Source: Vibrio ouci (GTDB lineage: Bacteria > Pseudomonadota > Gammaproteobacteria > Enterobacterales > Vibrionaceae). From it: DNA of 64,000 nucleotides. The position numbers were made by a program, and so were the translations under genes. Under the pieces are notes generated by a model. The model had not been told where the DNA came from and did not search any database. It saw nothing but the letters and a program-made list of their open reading frames with translations. Positions 19,472-28,027 of this stretch are shown here, in pieces; within the stretch, counting starts at the first letter, position 1; each line of letters opens with the position of its first letter. Where the stretch lies: positions 62,001 to 126,000 of the forward strand of contig NZ_SATR01000011.1 in NCBI RefSeq assembly GCF_004551525.1. The letters run 5' to 3'.

Positions 19472-20230
19472 TTAAACCGGATTATCAATATCGATAAACT
19501 CGACATCCAAACCGTGTTCTTTCGCCAACCACTCACCTAACGCTTTAATTCCGTAACGCTCGGTCGCGTGATGGCCTGCTGCAAAGTAATGGATATCTTG
19601 CTCACGCGCTGAGTAAGTCGTACGCTCCGAGATCTCACCAGAGATAAAAGCATCTAGGCCATTTTGCGCCGCTAGCTCGATATAATCTTGACCGCCGCCA
19701 GTACACCAACCGGCCGTTTCAATCATCTTCTCAGCGTTATCTGGCGTAATATGCAGAGGCTCACGCATAAGAACTTGGTTAATCTTGCTAGCGAATTCAG
19801 CGCCTGTCATCGGCGTTTTAAGTCGACCATACATCGCCACAGATTGCGGGTGACCTTCAAGGCCGCCTTCAACGTCTATTTCTAACAAGCGCGCCAGTTC
19901 CGCGTTGTTGCCAAGTTCAGGATGAATATCTAACGGAAGGTGGTAACCCAATAAGTTAACGTCGTTCTTAATCAGTGTGCGGATACGCTTGCCTTTCATG
20001 CCGCGAATTGGCTCCGGTTCACCTTTCCAAAAATAGCCATGATGAACTAAAAGCGCATCAGCATTGAGCTCAACTGCTTTATCAATTAATGCCTGCGAAG
20101 CCGTCACGCCAGTTACGACCTTTTTAATCTGCTCTTTACCTTCAACCTGCAAACCGTTGGGTGCATAGTCTTTGATTAGCTGTGGAGAGAGCTTCTCGTT
20201 GAGGATTTTTTCTAATTGTAAGTTGTTCAT
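19472..20230 (-). CDS. NIF3/YbgI family dinuclear-metal protein
   Basis: The 252-residue protein belongs to the NIF3/YbgI (DUF34) family, hexameric proteins with a two-metal site; the name GTP cyclohydrolase I type 2 is historical and the true substrate is unsettled. Metal-binding elements are VHHGYFWKGE (around 62), HLPLDIHPELGNN (around 97) and AGHHATERYG near the C-terminus. The ATG at 20230 matches the E. coli YbgI start (MNNLQLEKILNEKL), while an upstream in-frame start would add four residues. It is a single gene, convergent with gltA. Confidence 0.9.
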   Translation of the reverse strand: MNNLQLEKILNEKLSPQLIKDYAPNGLQVEGKEQIKKVVTGVTASQALIDKAVELNADALLVHHGYFWKGEPEPIRGMKGKRIRTLIKNDVNLLGYHLPLDIHPELGNNAELARLLEIDVEGGLEGHPQSVAMYGRLKTPMTGAEFASKINQVLMREPLHITPDNAEKMIETAGWCTGGGQDYIELAAQNGLDAFISGEISERTTYSAREQDIHYFAAGHHATERYGIKALGEWLAKEHGLDVEFIDIDNPV

Positions 20231-20352
20231 GACAGCTTCCATCTAATTGCTAACATTACGCTTTGTCTTAGTGAGCAAAGTGTATTCGAACCATAGCAAC
20301 CTTACCAGCACCTAGCTACAATAGTGACGTTTGAGCATATATAGGTTTAAGG

Positions 20353-21102
20353 ATGAACGCTTTACAACGTTTTTATCACTGGGTACATCAAACTCCATCG
20401 CTATTTGAGCTGACGTCGCCGTTTGTCGATGTCACAGCGCTGACTATCACTCCTTTAAAGCAAGATGATTATCAGGGAAACCCGCGACTAGGTTTCATCT
20501 ACCAGCACCTGTGCACCGAGCTAATCAGCAATAGTGAAAAGTATTCGCTGCTCGAAGAAGAGATTCAAATTAATAATGCATCAGGGCAAACCTTAGGGGC
20601 GATTGATCTGATACTGCAAAATCTTGAGTCGCAAAGGGATGAACACTGGGAAGTCGCGATTAAATTCTATCTATTACATCAAGGCGTTTGGTACGGGCCT
20701 AATGCCCATGATCAGCTAGATAAAAAACTCGCTAGGATGCTCTCTCATCAATTGAAAATGAGCACTTCCAATGAATTCCTTGAGCAATACCCTCAATACT
20801 CTGATCTCTCTGAGCATCTATTAATCCAAGGGCGTCTTTATATCAATCCTTTCTCGCCAGAGACAATTCCAAAAGAGTGCCTAGGACTTAAGATAAACTC
20901 CAGCCAAATCACTGGCTATTGGTGCTACCAGAGTCAGTGGGAGCAGATTGGCGAGCCGCTCTATGAACTCGAAAAACCGCTTTGGGCTATCGGTTTAGAA
21001 GAGTTCAATAACCCTATAGACAAACCCAACGGCAGATTTGTTCATGCCCAGACCAAAGGAGGTCAATTCTGGTTTGTCGTACCTGATAATTGGCCAAACT
21101 AA
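20353..21102 (+). CDS. DUF1853 family protein
   Basis: The 249-residue protein fits DUF1853, a nuclease-fold-like family of unknown function. Conserved pieces are PRLGFIYQHLCTELI (around 45), the acidic GAIDLILQN (around 84-92), EVAIKFYLL (around 101), and WYGPNAHDQLDKKLARMLSHQ (around 113-133). No signal peptide or membrane segment is seen. It is divergent from the NIF3 gene (122-bp gap) and convergent with pgm. The name rests on recall of the family pattern. Confidence 0.78.
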   Translation: MNALQRFYHWVHQTPSLFELTSPFVDVTALTITPLKQDDYQGNPRLGFIYQHLCTELISNSEKYSLLEEEIQINNASGQTLGAIDLILQNLESQRDEHWEVAIKFYLLHQGVWYGPNAHDQLDKKLARMLSHQLKMSTSNEFLEQYPQYSDLSEHLLIQGRLYINPFSPETIPKECLGLKINSSQITGYWCYQSQWEQIGEPLYELEKPLWAIGLEEFNNPIDKPNGRFVHAQTKGGQFWFVVPDNWPN

Positions 21103-21131
21103 TTAACACGCAGTCCGGCAAATCGTGCTTC

Positions 21132-21234
21132 GTCATCCTCAAGAGTGAGGCACGAGCGAGTTGGGGATCTCTTTAAGTATGTCGGCAATTATATGAGATT
21201 CCCTACTCCCTCATTCTTCGGTCTATGGAATGAC
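21132..21234 (+). repeat. 103-bp palindromic repeat, copy 2
   Basis: It has the same arms and orientation as the other copies (GTCATCCTCAAGAGTGAGG at the left; CTATGGAATGAC at the right). It lies between the convergent DUF1853 and pgm genes, before the pgm terminator. Confidence 0.9.
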
Positions 21235-21274
21235 AAGGGTGATCCTAACAGTGAAGCTCGCCGCAAAGGCTAAT

Positions 21275-21303
21275 AAAAAAGGGCTGACAATTTGTCAGCC
21301 CTT
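21275..21303 (-). terminator. Intrinsic terminator after pgm
   Basis: On the minus strand a perfect 10-bp stem GGGCTGACAA / TTGTCAGCCC is followed by six T, 23 bp past the pgm stop. Confidence 0.9.
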
Positions 21304-21326
21304 AATACAACCGTTAATCGCCTAAA

Positions 21327-22973
21327 TTACAGGCCTGCGTTAGCAAATACCTGATTTACGATCTCTTGCGCTTCTGCTTCGATCTGCTTTAAGTGCTCGG
21401 CACCTTTAAAGCTCTCACAGTAGATTTTGTAGATATCTTCAGTACCCGATGGACGTGCAGCAAACCAGCCATTTTCAGTGGTCACTTTAAGACCACCAAT
21501 CGCCGCACCATTACCTGGAGCATGAGTCAGGCGAGCCGTAATTGCATCACCCGCTAAGGTTTCTGCCGTTACCATTTCAGCAGAAAGTTTAGATAACACT
21601 GCTTTTTGAGGACCATTCGCCACGGCTTGAATACGGTTGTATTCAGACGCGCCGTGTTTGGCCGCTAGCTCTTCGTAGTACTCTTGTGGGTTCTTGCCGG
21701 TTACTGCAGTAATTTCAGCGGCTAGCAGACATAAGATGATGCCATCTTTGTCAGTTGACCAAGGCGTACCGTCTTTGCGTAGGAATGAAGCGCCCGCAGA
21801 CTCTTCACCACCAAAGCCGAATTTACCTTGATAAAGACCATCAACAAACCATTTGAAGCCAACTGGCACTTCACAAAGTTCGCGACCAAGGTCCGCGACA
21901 ACACGGTCAATCAGCGCACTTGATACCAGCGTCTTACCAACAGCAACTTCTTTACCCCAACCTTCGCGGTGACGGTATAGATAATCAATACATACTGCTA
22001 AGAAGTGGTTAGGATTCATTAAACCTTTTGGCGTCACGATACCATGACGGTCGTAATCTGGGTCATTACCAAACGCTAGGTCATATTCATCTTTTAGTGC
22101 GAGCAAACCTGCCATCGCGTAAGGAGATGAACAGTCCATACGAACCACACCATCTTTATCCAGTGACATGAACTGGAACGATGGGTCGATCGCTTCACTC
22201 ACTAGCGTAAGATCAAGGTTGTACGCTTGACCAATTTGACGCCAATAATCGATACCGCTACCACCGAGTGGATCTACACCCAGTTTAAGGTTGGCTTTTT
22301 GGATCGCTTCCATATCGATAACATTTACTAGGTCATCAATGTATGGCTTTACAAGATCAATCTGCTTGAATAACTCTGATGCTTTCGCCTGATCAAGAGG
22401 CATGCGTTTTACGCCCTGAAGACCTTCAGCGATGAGTACGTTAGCGCGATCTTGAATCGCTTGAGTGAGTTCACCTTCCGCAGGACCACCGTGTGTCGGG
22501 TTATATTTAATACCGCCGTCTTGTGGTGGGTTGTGCGATGGTGTGATAACAATGCCATCCGCTTTGTCATCGCGCTTAAGGTTGTGCGTCAAAATAGCGT
22601 GTGAAACACCCGGAGTCGGAGTATAACCATTGTCTTGCTGAACAATCACTTCTACACCGTTGGCAATGAGAACTTCCACAACGGTCGAGAACGCTGGCTC
22701 AGACAACGCATGAGTATCTTTACCAACAAAAAGTGGACCTGTAGTGCCCTTCTCAGCACGAACTTCAGCGACCGCTTGAGCGATAGCCAAAATGTGGTGT
22801 TCATTAAATGTTGATTTATCAGCAGTACCGCGGTGACCAGACGTACCGAATTCAACTTTGTGGTCTGGATTTTTTGGGTCAGGCTGAAGGAGGAAGTAGT
22901 TCGCGACGAGGGCTGGAATATTATGCAGGTCTTGCTGTTGAGCTTTTTGTCCCGCTCGTGGGTGCATAGCCAT
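21327..22973 (-). CDS. pgm: Phosphoglucomutase (alpha-D-glucose specific)
   Basis: Pgm interconverts glucose 1-phosphate and glucose 6-phosphate, linking glycolysis to envelope sugar synthesis. The 548 residues align end to end with E. coli Pgm. Key motifs are the phosphoserine loop [11 protein letters not shown] (around 143), the metal loop DPDYDRHG (around 304), GGEESAGAS (around 388) and the phosphate-binding [10 protein letters not shown] near the C-terminus. It lies downstream of seqA in the same direction; a hairpin terminator between them suggests partial separation. Confidence 0.96.
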   Translation of the reverse strand: MAMHPRAGQKAQQQDLHNIPALVANYFLLQPDPKNPDHKVEFGTSGHRGTADKSTFNEHHILAIAQAVAEVRAEKGTTGPLFVGKDTHALSEPAFSTVVEVLIANGVEVIVQQDNGYTPTPGVSHAILTHNLKRDDKADGIVITPSHNPPQDGGIKYNPTHGGPAEGELTQAIQDRANVLIAEGLQGVKRMPLDQAKASELFKQIDLVKPYIDDLVNVIDMEAIQKANLKLGVDPLGGSGIDYWRQIGQAYNLDLTLVSEAIDPSFQFMSLDKDGVVRMDCSSPYAMAGLLALKDEYDLAFGNDPDYDRHGIVTPKGLMNPNHFLAVCIDYLYRHREGWGKEVAVGKTLVSSALIDRVVADLGRELCEVPVGFKWFVDGLYQGKFGFGGEESAGASFLRKDGTPWSTDKDGIILCLLAAEITAVTGKNPQEYYEELAAKHGASEYNRIQAVANGPQKAVLSKLSAEMVTAETLAGDAITARLTHAPGNGAAIGGLKVTTENGWFAARPSGTEDIYKIYCESFKGAEHLKQIEAEAQEIVNQVFANAGL

Positions 22974-23003
22974 TTTGACATCCTTTCTTAAAATAATGAG
23001 AAA

Positions 23004-23049
23004 TAAAAAAACCTCATAATACGTTATCTAAGCCGCGCATTATGAGGTT
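23004..23049 (-). terminator. Intrinsic terminator between seqA and pgm
   Basis: On the minus strand an 11-bp perfect stem AACCTCATAAT / ATTATGAGGTT with an 18-nt loop is followed by a T-rich tail, just past the seqA stop. The long loop may allow read-through into pgm. Confidence 0.75.
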
Positions 23050-23063
23050 CTAATCAGAATTAT

Positions 23064-23612
23064 TTAAATTGAGTTAGTGACCTTCTCAATCAGATCTGAT
23101 GGGAAATTCATTCGCGCCATCAGTTGGTCAACCATCTGCCTTTTTCGACTAGTGTTGTTATTGGTAATCACCCAGAATGGTGAACCCGGAATAGCCTTTG
23201 GCTTAGTTGTATTACCGTTAGCCAGAAGTGTCTGCTCATTATCAGCAAAGTAAACGCGCTTGCGACCTTTTACTTGTGTTGCTTCAGAGAAATCACTCGG
23301 GTTAATGTGATGCAGTGTTGATAGAACCAACATAAAACGATCGATCGCTTTTTTAAGGCCGGCAAATTCGTCAGAAATAAGCAGTGAGCGCATTTCTTTC
23401 ACACTATCTACAGACTCTTCTTTAATTGCATCTTTACTAACCACCACACCTTTTGGTTGCGCCATAACCTGCGGCTGTTGTGCTGCTGGAGCAGGATCTT
23501 TCGCATCTGTCATTAAAAGACGACGCAGAATGTCCGAAGCACTTTCACCGATGTCCTGGGTCTGACTTGCGATGTAACGGTATAGATCCTCATCAACCTC
23601 AATTGTTTTCAT
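23064..23612 (-). CDS. seqA: Replication initiation regulator SeqA
   Basis: SeqA binds hemimethylated GATC pairs and delays re-initiation at oriC. The 182-residue protein has the N-terminal oligomerisation helix region (MKTIEVDEDLYRYIASQTQD, residues 1-35), a Pro/Gln linker with AAQQPQ, and a C-terminal DNA-binding domain with TNNNTSRKRQMVDQLM (around 151-166), the loop that reads GATC. It is upstream of pgm, the same pair as in E. coli, and divergent from ybfF. Confidence 0.96.
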   Translation of the reverse strand: MKTIEVDEDLYRYIASQTQDIGESASDILRRLLMTDAKDPAPAAQQPQVMAQPKGVVVSKDAIKEESVDSVKEMRSLLISDEFAGLKKAIDRFMLVLSTLHHINPSDFSEATQVKGRKRVYFADNEQTLLANGNTTKPKAIPGSPFWVITNNNTSRKRQMVDQLMARMNFPSDLIEKVTNSI

Positions 23613-23704
23613 TCGCTTTTCACAATCTCTATGTTTAAACTCTGGGGGATTATAGCGAGATCTTTAAAGAGACTCTACGGTTTACCTGTAACGAATAGAA
23701 TAAA

Positions 23705-24469
23705 ATGTCACATCTGCTCAACTACAAAGTCGAAGGTGAGGGTCACACCATTGTTCTGATCCACGGATTGTTTGGAAACTTAGATAACCTAGGTCTACTT
23801 GCACGGGATCTAAGACAAGATCATCAGGTGGTTAGCATCGACCTCCGCAACCATGGCTTATCTATACATACTGATGAGCACAACTACGCGCTAATGGCTC
23901 AAGATGTGCTTGATGTAGTGCAGCACTTGGAGCTGTCCAACTACATTGTCGTTGGTCACTCTATGGGTGGTAAAGTAGCAATGAAACTCGCCGACATTGA
24001 TAGAGGCAATATTGCCAAGCTATTGGTGCTTGATATGGCGCCAGTAAAATATAGCCAAAGTCGTCATGATAATGTGTTTGATGGCCTAAAAGCGGTTGAA
24101 GCGCAGCAACCAGTAAACAGAAAGCAAGCACTCGACATCCTTGCCCAGCATATTGAGCTTGAAGGAGTAAGACAGTTTCTTGGCAAATCATTGTTTAACA
24201 ATGGCGAACACCTAGCGTGGCGCTTTAACGTGACGAGCCTTTGGAACAACTATTGGGATATTTTAGGCTGGGAGCCAATCACCCCAATTGACACTCCAAC
24301 GTTGTTTCTAAAAGGTGGCGATTCTGATTATTTAACCGCCGAGCACCAAGCCGCCGTTCAAAGTCAATTTAGCAATGCTAAAGCGCATGTGATCGCCAAT
24401 ACCGGTCACTGGCTACATGCAGAGAAGCCTGCTGAGGTTCTGCGCGCAATTCGCAAATTCATTGCCTAA
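23705..24469 (+). CDS. ybfF: Alpha/beta-hydrolase esterase YbfF
   Basis: YbfF is a cytoplasmic acyl-CoA/ester hydrolase of broad activity; its cellular role is unclear. The 254-residue protein has the oxyanion-side HGLFGNLDNLG (around 20), the nucleophile elbow GHSMGG (Ser around 88), an acidic residue in the LKGGDSDY stretch and the catalytic histidine in NTGHWLHAEKP (around 238). It is divergent from seqA, as in enterobacteria. Confidence 0.9.
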   Translation: MSHLLNYKVEGEGHTIVLIHGLFGNLDNLGLLARDLRQDHQVVSIDLRNHGLSIHTDEHNYALMAQDVLDVVQHLELSNYIVVGHSMGGKVAMKLADIDRGNIAKLLVLDMAPVKYSQSRHDNVFDGLKAVEAQQPVNRKQALDILAQHIELEGVRQFLGKSLFNNGEHLAWRFNVTSLWNNYWDILGWEPITPIDTPTLFLKGGDSDYLTAEHQAAVQSQFSNAKAHVIANTGHWLHAEKPAEVLRAIRKFIA

Positions 24470-24562
24470 AACAGAATGAGAGATCTGTTACGCTCTGGCC
24501 GTTAACTTTATCTGTTAACAGTGGTATAGTTCCGCGCAAGTAATTTGGCATAAAGGGAACCC

Positions 24563-24784
24563 ATGCTTTACGACTACATGAACATGCTCGAGTCAATTGG
24601 TCTCGATCTACTTTTTGCGTCTATCTTTTTCTTAATTGGTATGGCGATAAAAGATGTCTTAAAAGCGGGTAATGTCCCCCCTTTCGGTCGTCGCATTGTA
24701 TGGTTAGTCCTATTCCTTGGCTGTGCTGGTTTTATTGCTAAAGGCATTATTCAGCTCAGTTGGGAAGGTGGTGGTCTCGGCTAA
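24563..24784 (+). CDS. DUF2788 family small membrane protein
   Basis: The 73-residue protein has two membrane helices (about residues 13-30 and 44-62) joined by a short loop KAGNVPPFGRR, matching the DUF2788 family found upstream of flavodoxin in many gammaproteobacteria. Its function is unknown. It ends 42 bp before fldA and is probably co-transcribed with it. A TATAGT lies about 25 bp upstream of its ATG. Confidence 0.85.
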   Translation: MLYDYMNMLESIGLDLLFASIFFLIGMAIKDVLKAGNVPPFGRRIVWLVLFLGCAGFIAKGIIQLSWEGGGLG

Positions 24785-24826
24785 TGAGTCGACACTACAA
24801 CAGAAAATAGTAAAGGTAACGAATCT

Positions 24827-25360
24827 ATGGCAAGTGTAGGCATCTTCTTTGGTAGCGACACAGGTAACACTGAAGCTGTTGCAAAGATGATTCAAAAGCA
24901 ACTAGGTAAACAACTAGTTCACGTTCAAGACATCGCAAAAAGCAGCAAAGAAGACATCGACAACTTCGATCTTCTGCTTCTAGGTATCCCAACGTGGTAC
25001 TACGGTGAAGCACAATGTGACTGGGATGATTTCTTCCCAGAACTTGAGCAGATCGATTTCTCAACTAAGCTAGTCGCTATCTTCGGTTGTGGTGACCAAG
25101 AAGATTACGCAGAATACTTCTGTGATGCGATGGGCACAGTTCGTGACATCGTTGAAGCGAAAGGTGGCACTATCCTTGGCCACACTTCAACTGACGGCTA
25201 CGAATTTGAAGCGTCGAAAGGTCTTGTTGAAGGCGACGACAGCCTATTTGTTGGTCTGTGTATTGATGAAGATCGTCAACCAGAACTAACTGAAGAGCGC
25301 GTTAACAACTGGTGTAAGCAAATCCACGAAGAGATGTGCTTAGCTGAGCTAGAAGACTAA
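24827..25360 (+). CDS. fldA: Flavodoxin (long-chain)
   Basis: FldA is an FMN-containing low-potential electron carrier that supplies MEP-pathway enzymes and radical-SAM proteins. The 177-residue protein has the phosphate loop GSDTGNTEAVAKMI (around 9-22), the flavin-stacking segment WYYGEAQCDWDDF (around 57), and the long-chain FGCGDQEDYAEYFCDAMG loop. The terminator that should follow it has been split by the insertion element at 25399-27983. Confidence 0.96.
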   Translation: MASVGIFFGSDTGNTEAVAKMIQKQLGKQLVHVQDIAKSSKEDIDNFDLLLLGIPTWYYGEAQCDWDDFFPELEQIDFSTKLVAIFGCGDQEDYAEYFCDAMGTVRDIVEAKGGTILGHTSTDGYEFEASKGLVEGDDSLFVGLCIDEDRQPELTEERVNNWCKQIHEEMCLAELED

Positions 25361-25381
25361 TACCTTCTTCCAAGCCAATTT

Positions 25382-25398
25382 AAAAACCTCCCAATGGG
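25382..25398 (+). terminator. Left half of the fldA terminator, split by an insertion
   Basis: AAAAACCTCCCAATGGG here and CCCAATGGGAGGTTTTTTT at 27984-28002 join, when one copy of the shared CCCAATGGG is removed, into a perfect intrinsic terminator (stem AAAAACCTCCC / GGGAGGTTTTT, loop AAT). The element therefore cut the hairpin at its tip. No intact fldA terminator remains at this site. Confidence 0.85.
25390..25398 (+). repeat. 9-bp target-site duplication, left copy
   Basis: CCCAATGGG directly flanks the element and is repeated in the same orientation at 27984-27992. Bases outside the duplication differ on the two sides. Confidence 0.85.
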
Positions 25399-25444
25399 TA
25401 AGACGTTCATGAAATGAGGATCTAACTTTCATGAACGAAACCTA

Positions 25445-25474
25445 AAAAAGCACCAATTTTAATTGGTGCTTTTT
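25445..25474. terminator. Bidirectional terminator at the element's left end
   Basis: A 14-bp perfect stem AAAAAGCACCAATT / AATTGGTGCTTTTT has a 2-nt loop and T-runs on both strands. It ends the passenger gene (minus) and may take over termination of fldA (plus), whose own terminator was split. Confidence 0.88.
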
Positions 25475-25478
25475 CATT

Positions 25479-26012
25479 TCAGGATTTATTTTGCTCCAAT
25501 TTACAATATGTTGAGACTACATCGCGCATGTTTGCTGGCTGACCCCGCATATTTTGTATCACACACTCCAAAAACTTCTTCCTTGTGTAAACTTTCTGTT
25601 CTTTCGCATGTTGTTCGTCTTCGAGATTGGTAATTTCTTGCGCTATCGCTTTCTGTACCACATTTGGTTGCTCATCATTTAAGTACATTGCTGATAACGC
25701 TGAATTTAACTTACCTGATTGAAACTGGACTAACGTACTCTGGTATGTAGCCTGATTCTCATAGGCTATATCGGATAGATAAGTTGCTAAAACTGACATT
25801 AGGACATCAACTTTCCTTGTGTCACTCCACTCTTTACCCTTTGGAGCTTCATCAATTTCAAGGAAGATGGGCTTTACAGCAACTCTGTTTTCATCAGTCA
25901 CTAACTCTGTATAAGGCATGTTCTGAAAAAACTGTCGATTCCAAAATCTGTCGTCGCTAGCAAAAGCATTTATCGAGAGCAGGATGGATAAAAACATAAT
26001 ACTAAGCTTCAT
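25479..26012 (-). CDS. Secreted protein of unknown function, passenger of the insertion element
   Basis: The 177-residue product starts with a clear Sec signal peptide (MKLSIMFLSILLSINAFA, cleavage likely before SDD), so it should be periplasmic or exported. The mature part is hydrophilic and largely helical, with an AQEITNLEDEQHAKEQK stretch and two cysteines near the end (in FLECVIQNMRG and VSTYCKL) that could form a disulfide. I do not recognise a family. It lies 12 nt after the transposase-like gene, in the same direction, inside the element, so it moves with it and is probably co-transcribed. It is not an obvious regulator, resistance or immunity gene. Confidence 0.8.
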   Translation of the reverse strand: MKLSIMFLSILLSINAFASDDRFWNRQFFQNMPYTELVTDENRVAVKPIFLEIDEAPKGKEWSDTRKVDVLMSVLATYLSDIAYENQATYQSTLVQFQSGKLNSALSAMYLNDEQPNVVQKAIAQEITNLEDEQHAKEQKVYTRKKFLECVIQNMRGQPANMRDVVSTYCKLEQNKS

Positions 26013-26024
26013 TCTTTGTCTCAG

Positions 26025-27905
26025 TTATAAATTGGATCTGTTGTTCCGATATTTATCGAAGTAGATAATATTTTCTAGAGGAACGACTCCTTTAGCTAAT
26101 CCAAGCCGAGTGGCTGGCGTTTCATTCTTGTGCTTTCTGAATGGTTTACAGTAGTTGTAATATACACGATGAATGTCGGCAATTTTCTGATACATAACAG
26201 GATTGTACGGTTGTTTGGCATACCATATTCGACGTCCATTTGCTCCAGAACTAATAGGTCGTTCAAACATTGCAACCCGTCTTCTAATTTGAGCAAAAAA
26301 TCTGTCTATGGGGAATAGAGTCCCTTTTCTAAGAAGCTTAGCTTGATGATTTAATTCATATTTTTCTTGGTTTGTTACAGGTGTGGTTCTAAGTCTTTGC
26401 TCAGCTCTTCTTGGATCTATAATCGAAACCCATCTGTCACCTGTTCGTGGCGTAATGAAAGGCGATGCCATGTTAAGTAGAGTGATATCTTGTACTGCCT
26501 GATCTATCTCTTGGTTTGTAAGTAGTTCATACTTTGTTAAGGTATGGATTTCTATCATTTTTTTATTTTGTGCGATGATCTTCTCGCGCTCATCACGAGT
26601 GATCTCTTTGTCTGTACTGACAAGATATCCGTCAGAGCTTCCTGACCTGATTTCGTTTTTAAAAGCAGCGATATATGCCGCTTTCATACCACTGTCTAAA
26701 TCCATGTAGAATCGTGTTTTTTCTACATTAGCAAATAGCCGTTTTAATAAGAAAAAGTGAGCCATCATCGTGTACTCATTGTGAACTTCCATTCCTTTGC
26801 TGGGGAGTTTCGTTGTGCTGTCAAAGTATTCTGATGAATCTCTTTTATTCAAGGTTTCATCGAACTGTAGTTGCAGCTCAATATCATTCTCTAAAGAGCC
26901 TCCTGCCGTCATGCTCGCTTTGTCTAACTTTCGATTGCTGACCTCAATAAATTCGTGTTCTAGCCACACTCTAGAATATAAACGTTGATATGTGCGTTTA
27001 GCGTAGTCCTCAATCTCCTCGGCATGTTGATTCACTTCATTGCTATCTAAGCTTGCGTCGTAGTTGAAATTGAAAGCAAAAACATAATTTGAATCTATAT
27101 CTGATGTTGCTATCCCATAAAACTCGCAGTTCTTGCGCTCTTCTCGGTTAGTCCAGTTGCTAATTTGTACTTGTCTATCGGTGGATAGATAGAGACGTTC
27201 AATGTTCTGAGTACATAACTTTCGCTCTCGCTCCGCTACAAATCTCATACATTGCTCATGAAAAAAATCTATACGGTCATAAATCGTTTGTGGAGAGACA
27301 TCACTTCCTTCAGCCAAAGCTCTAATACTTGTGCCCAATAGAAGATACTTAAAGAGTGTTTTGTTCACTTCAGATCTAGGTTGATTGAGATGGCGAGCAG
27401 GAACACCAGTGAAACAGGTGTTGCAGACTTTACATTGAAATCTCTGCCTTCTCGTTCGCGTGAATCCCCGTTTTTTAATTTGAATTGGTACATCTTGAGT
27501 GTTGGAAGGGCACTCTGTATTGGGGCATTGTTCACCAGGAAGCTTCAAGTAAGCGGATATACGCTCAAGTTCTTGAAAAACGGCATAGTTAGATTTGATT
27601 ACGTGAGAATACTGAAAATATCGGTTGGAGGATTCGTTTAGTTTTTTACAGCCTTTACATTGAATGTTATACACACGTTTTGAGCTTGAAGTCACGTTAT
27701 AGAAAGGGTTCTTTTCTCTAATTCCTCTTTCTTTTGTATTTTTATTAGCATTTATGTATGCTTCGGATTCCCTTATTTCCTCAGGGGTTAGCCCAAAATT
27801 TTCACACCAAGCAGTCTTGCAGCAGTTAACTTGAATCCCATTAAATATTCGAGGGACAGTATCGTTAAATTCTGAGAAAGATTTATTGTCCATAAAAAAC
27901 GCCAT
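26025..27905 (-). CDS. Putative DDE-type transposase with zinc ribbons
   Basis: The 626-residue protein is the probable transposase of the element. Its N-terminal 190 residues carry several cysteine pairs of zinc-ribbon type: CCKTAWCENFG, CKGCKKLNESSN, CPNTECPSN and CKVCNTCF. A helix-turn-helix-like stretch follows (TSIRALAEGSDVSPQTIYDR). The rest resembles an RNase-H-fold integrase core, with candidate acidic residues in LYLSTDRQ and FYMDLDSG. The C-terminal YYNYCKPFRKHKNETPATRLGLAKG tail recalls integrase-type transposases, where TPA-R-GLA is common. The third catalytic residue cannot be placed with confidence. The ATG at 27905 follows GGAG closely; a GTG at 27920 is an alternative. Codon use is more A/T-rich than its neighbours. 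Confidence 0.75.
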   Translation of the reverse strand: MAFFMDNKSFSEFNDTVPRIFNGIQVNCCKTAWCENFGLTPEEIRESEAYINANKNTKERGIREKNPFYNVTSSSKRVYNIQCKGCKKLNESSNRYFQYSHVIKSNYAVFQELERISAYLKLPGEQCPNTECPSNTQDVPIQIKKRGFTRTRRQRFQCKVCNTCFTGVPARHLNQPRSEVNKTLFKYLLLGTSIRALAEGSDVSPQTIYDRIDFFHEQCMRFVAERERKLCTQNIERLYLSTDRQVQISNWTNREERKNCEFYGIATSDIDSNYVFAFNFNYDASLDSNEVNQHAEEIEDYAKRTYQRLYSRVWLEHEFIEVSNRKLDKASMTAGGSLENDIELQLQFDETLNKRDSSEYFDSTTKLPSKGMEVHNEYTMMAHFFLLKRLFANVEKTRFYMDLDSGMKAAYIAAFKNEIRSGSSDGYLVSTDKEITRDEREKIIAQNKKMIEIHTLTKYELLTNQEIDQAVQDITLLNMASPFITPRTGDRWVSIIDPRRAEQRLRTTPVTNQEKYELNHQAKLLRKGTLFPIDRFFAQIRRRVAMFERPISSGANGRRIWYAKQPYNPVMYQKIADIHRVYYNYCKPFRKHKNETPATRLGLAKGVVPLENIIYFDKYRNNRSNL

Positions 27906-27924
27906 AATCTCCGTTAACACATTG

Positions 27925-27954
27925 ATTATAGCGTCTTAACAAAACCTAGCCCAA
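27925..27954 (-). promoter_or_regulatory. Promoter of the element's two genes
   Basis: On the minus strand a consensus TATAAT (27930-27925) lies 18 bp after TTGGGC (27954-27949), just inside the right end and about 20 bp upstream of the coding region. Confidence 0.65.
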
Positions 27955-27983
27955 ATTTAGATCCCCAAATTCAGAACGTCTTA

Positions 27984-27992
27984 CCCAATGGG
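27984..27992 (+). repeat. 9-bp target-site duplication, right copy
   Basis: CCCAATGGG repeats 25390-25398 in direct orientation. It continues into GGGAGGTTTTTTT, the right half of the split terminator, which may still end the convergent DUF4442 transcript poorly. Confidence 0.85.
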
Positions 27993-28027
27993 AGGTTTTT
28001 TTGTATCTGGTTTTAACCCTATTGCCG

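Larger units (their letters stand above)
25399..27983 (-). mobile_element. 2,585-bp insertion-sequence-like element with passenger gene
   Basis: The element is bounded by imperfect terminal inverted repeats: TAAGACGTTC is identical at both ends, then a variable 9 bp, then GGATCTAA, so about 24 of 31 bases match. It is flanked by a 9-bp direct duplication. It carries two minus-strand genes, a 626-residue zinc-ribbon transposase-like protein and a 177-residue secreted protein, plus a promoter and a terminator at its ends. A 9-bp duplication is typical of IS1-type elements, but size and protein do not match classical IS1, so the family is left open. Reading the terminator arms as part of the ends would falsely give 25-bp perfect repeats. 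Confidence 0.85.

Noticed and set aside
25382..28000. Apparent 25-bp perfect terminal inverted repeats starting AAAAACCTCCC
   Set aside because: The outer 17 bases are the two arms of the pre-existing terminator plus the palindromic target duplication. The real ends start at TAAGACGTTC.
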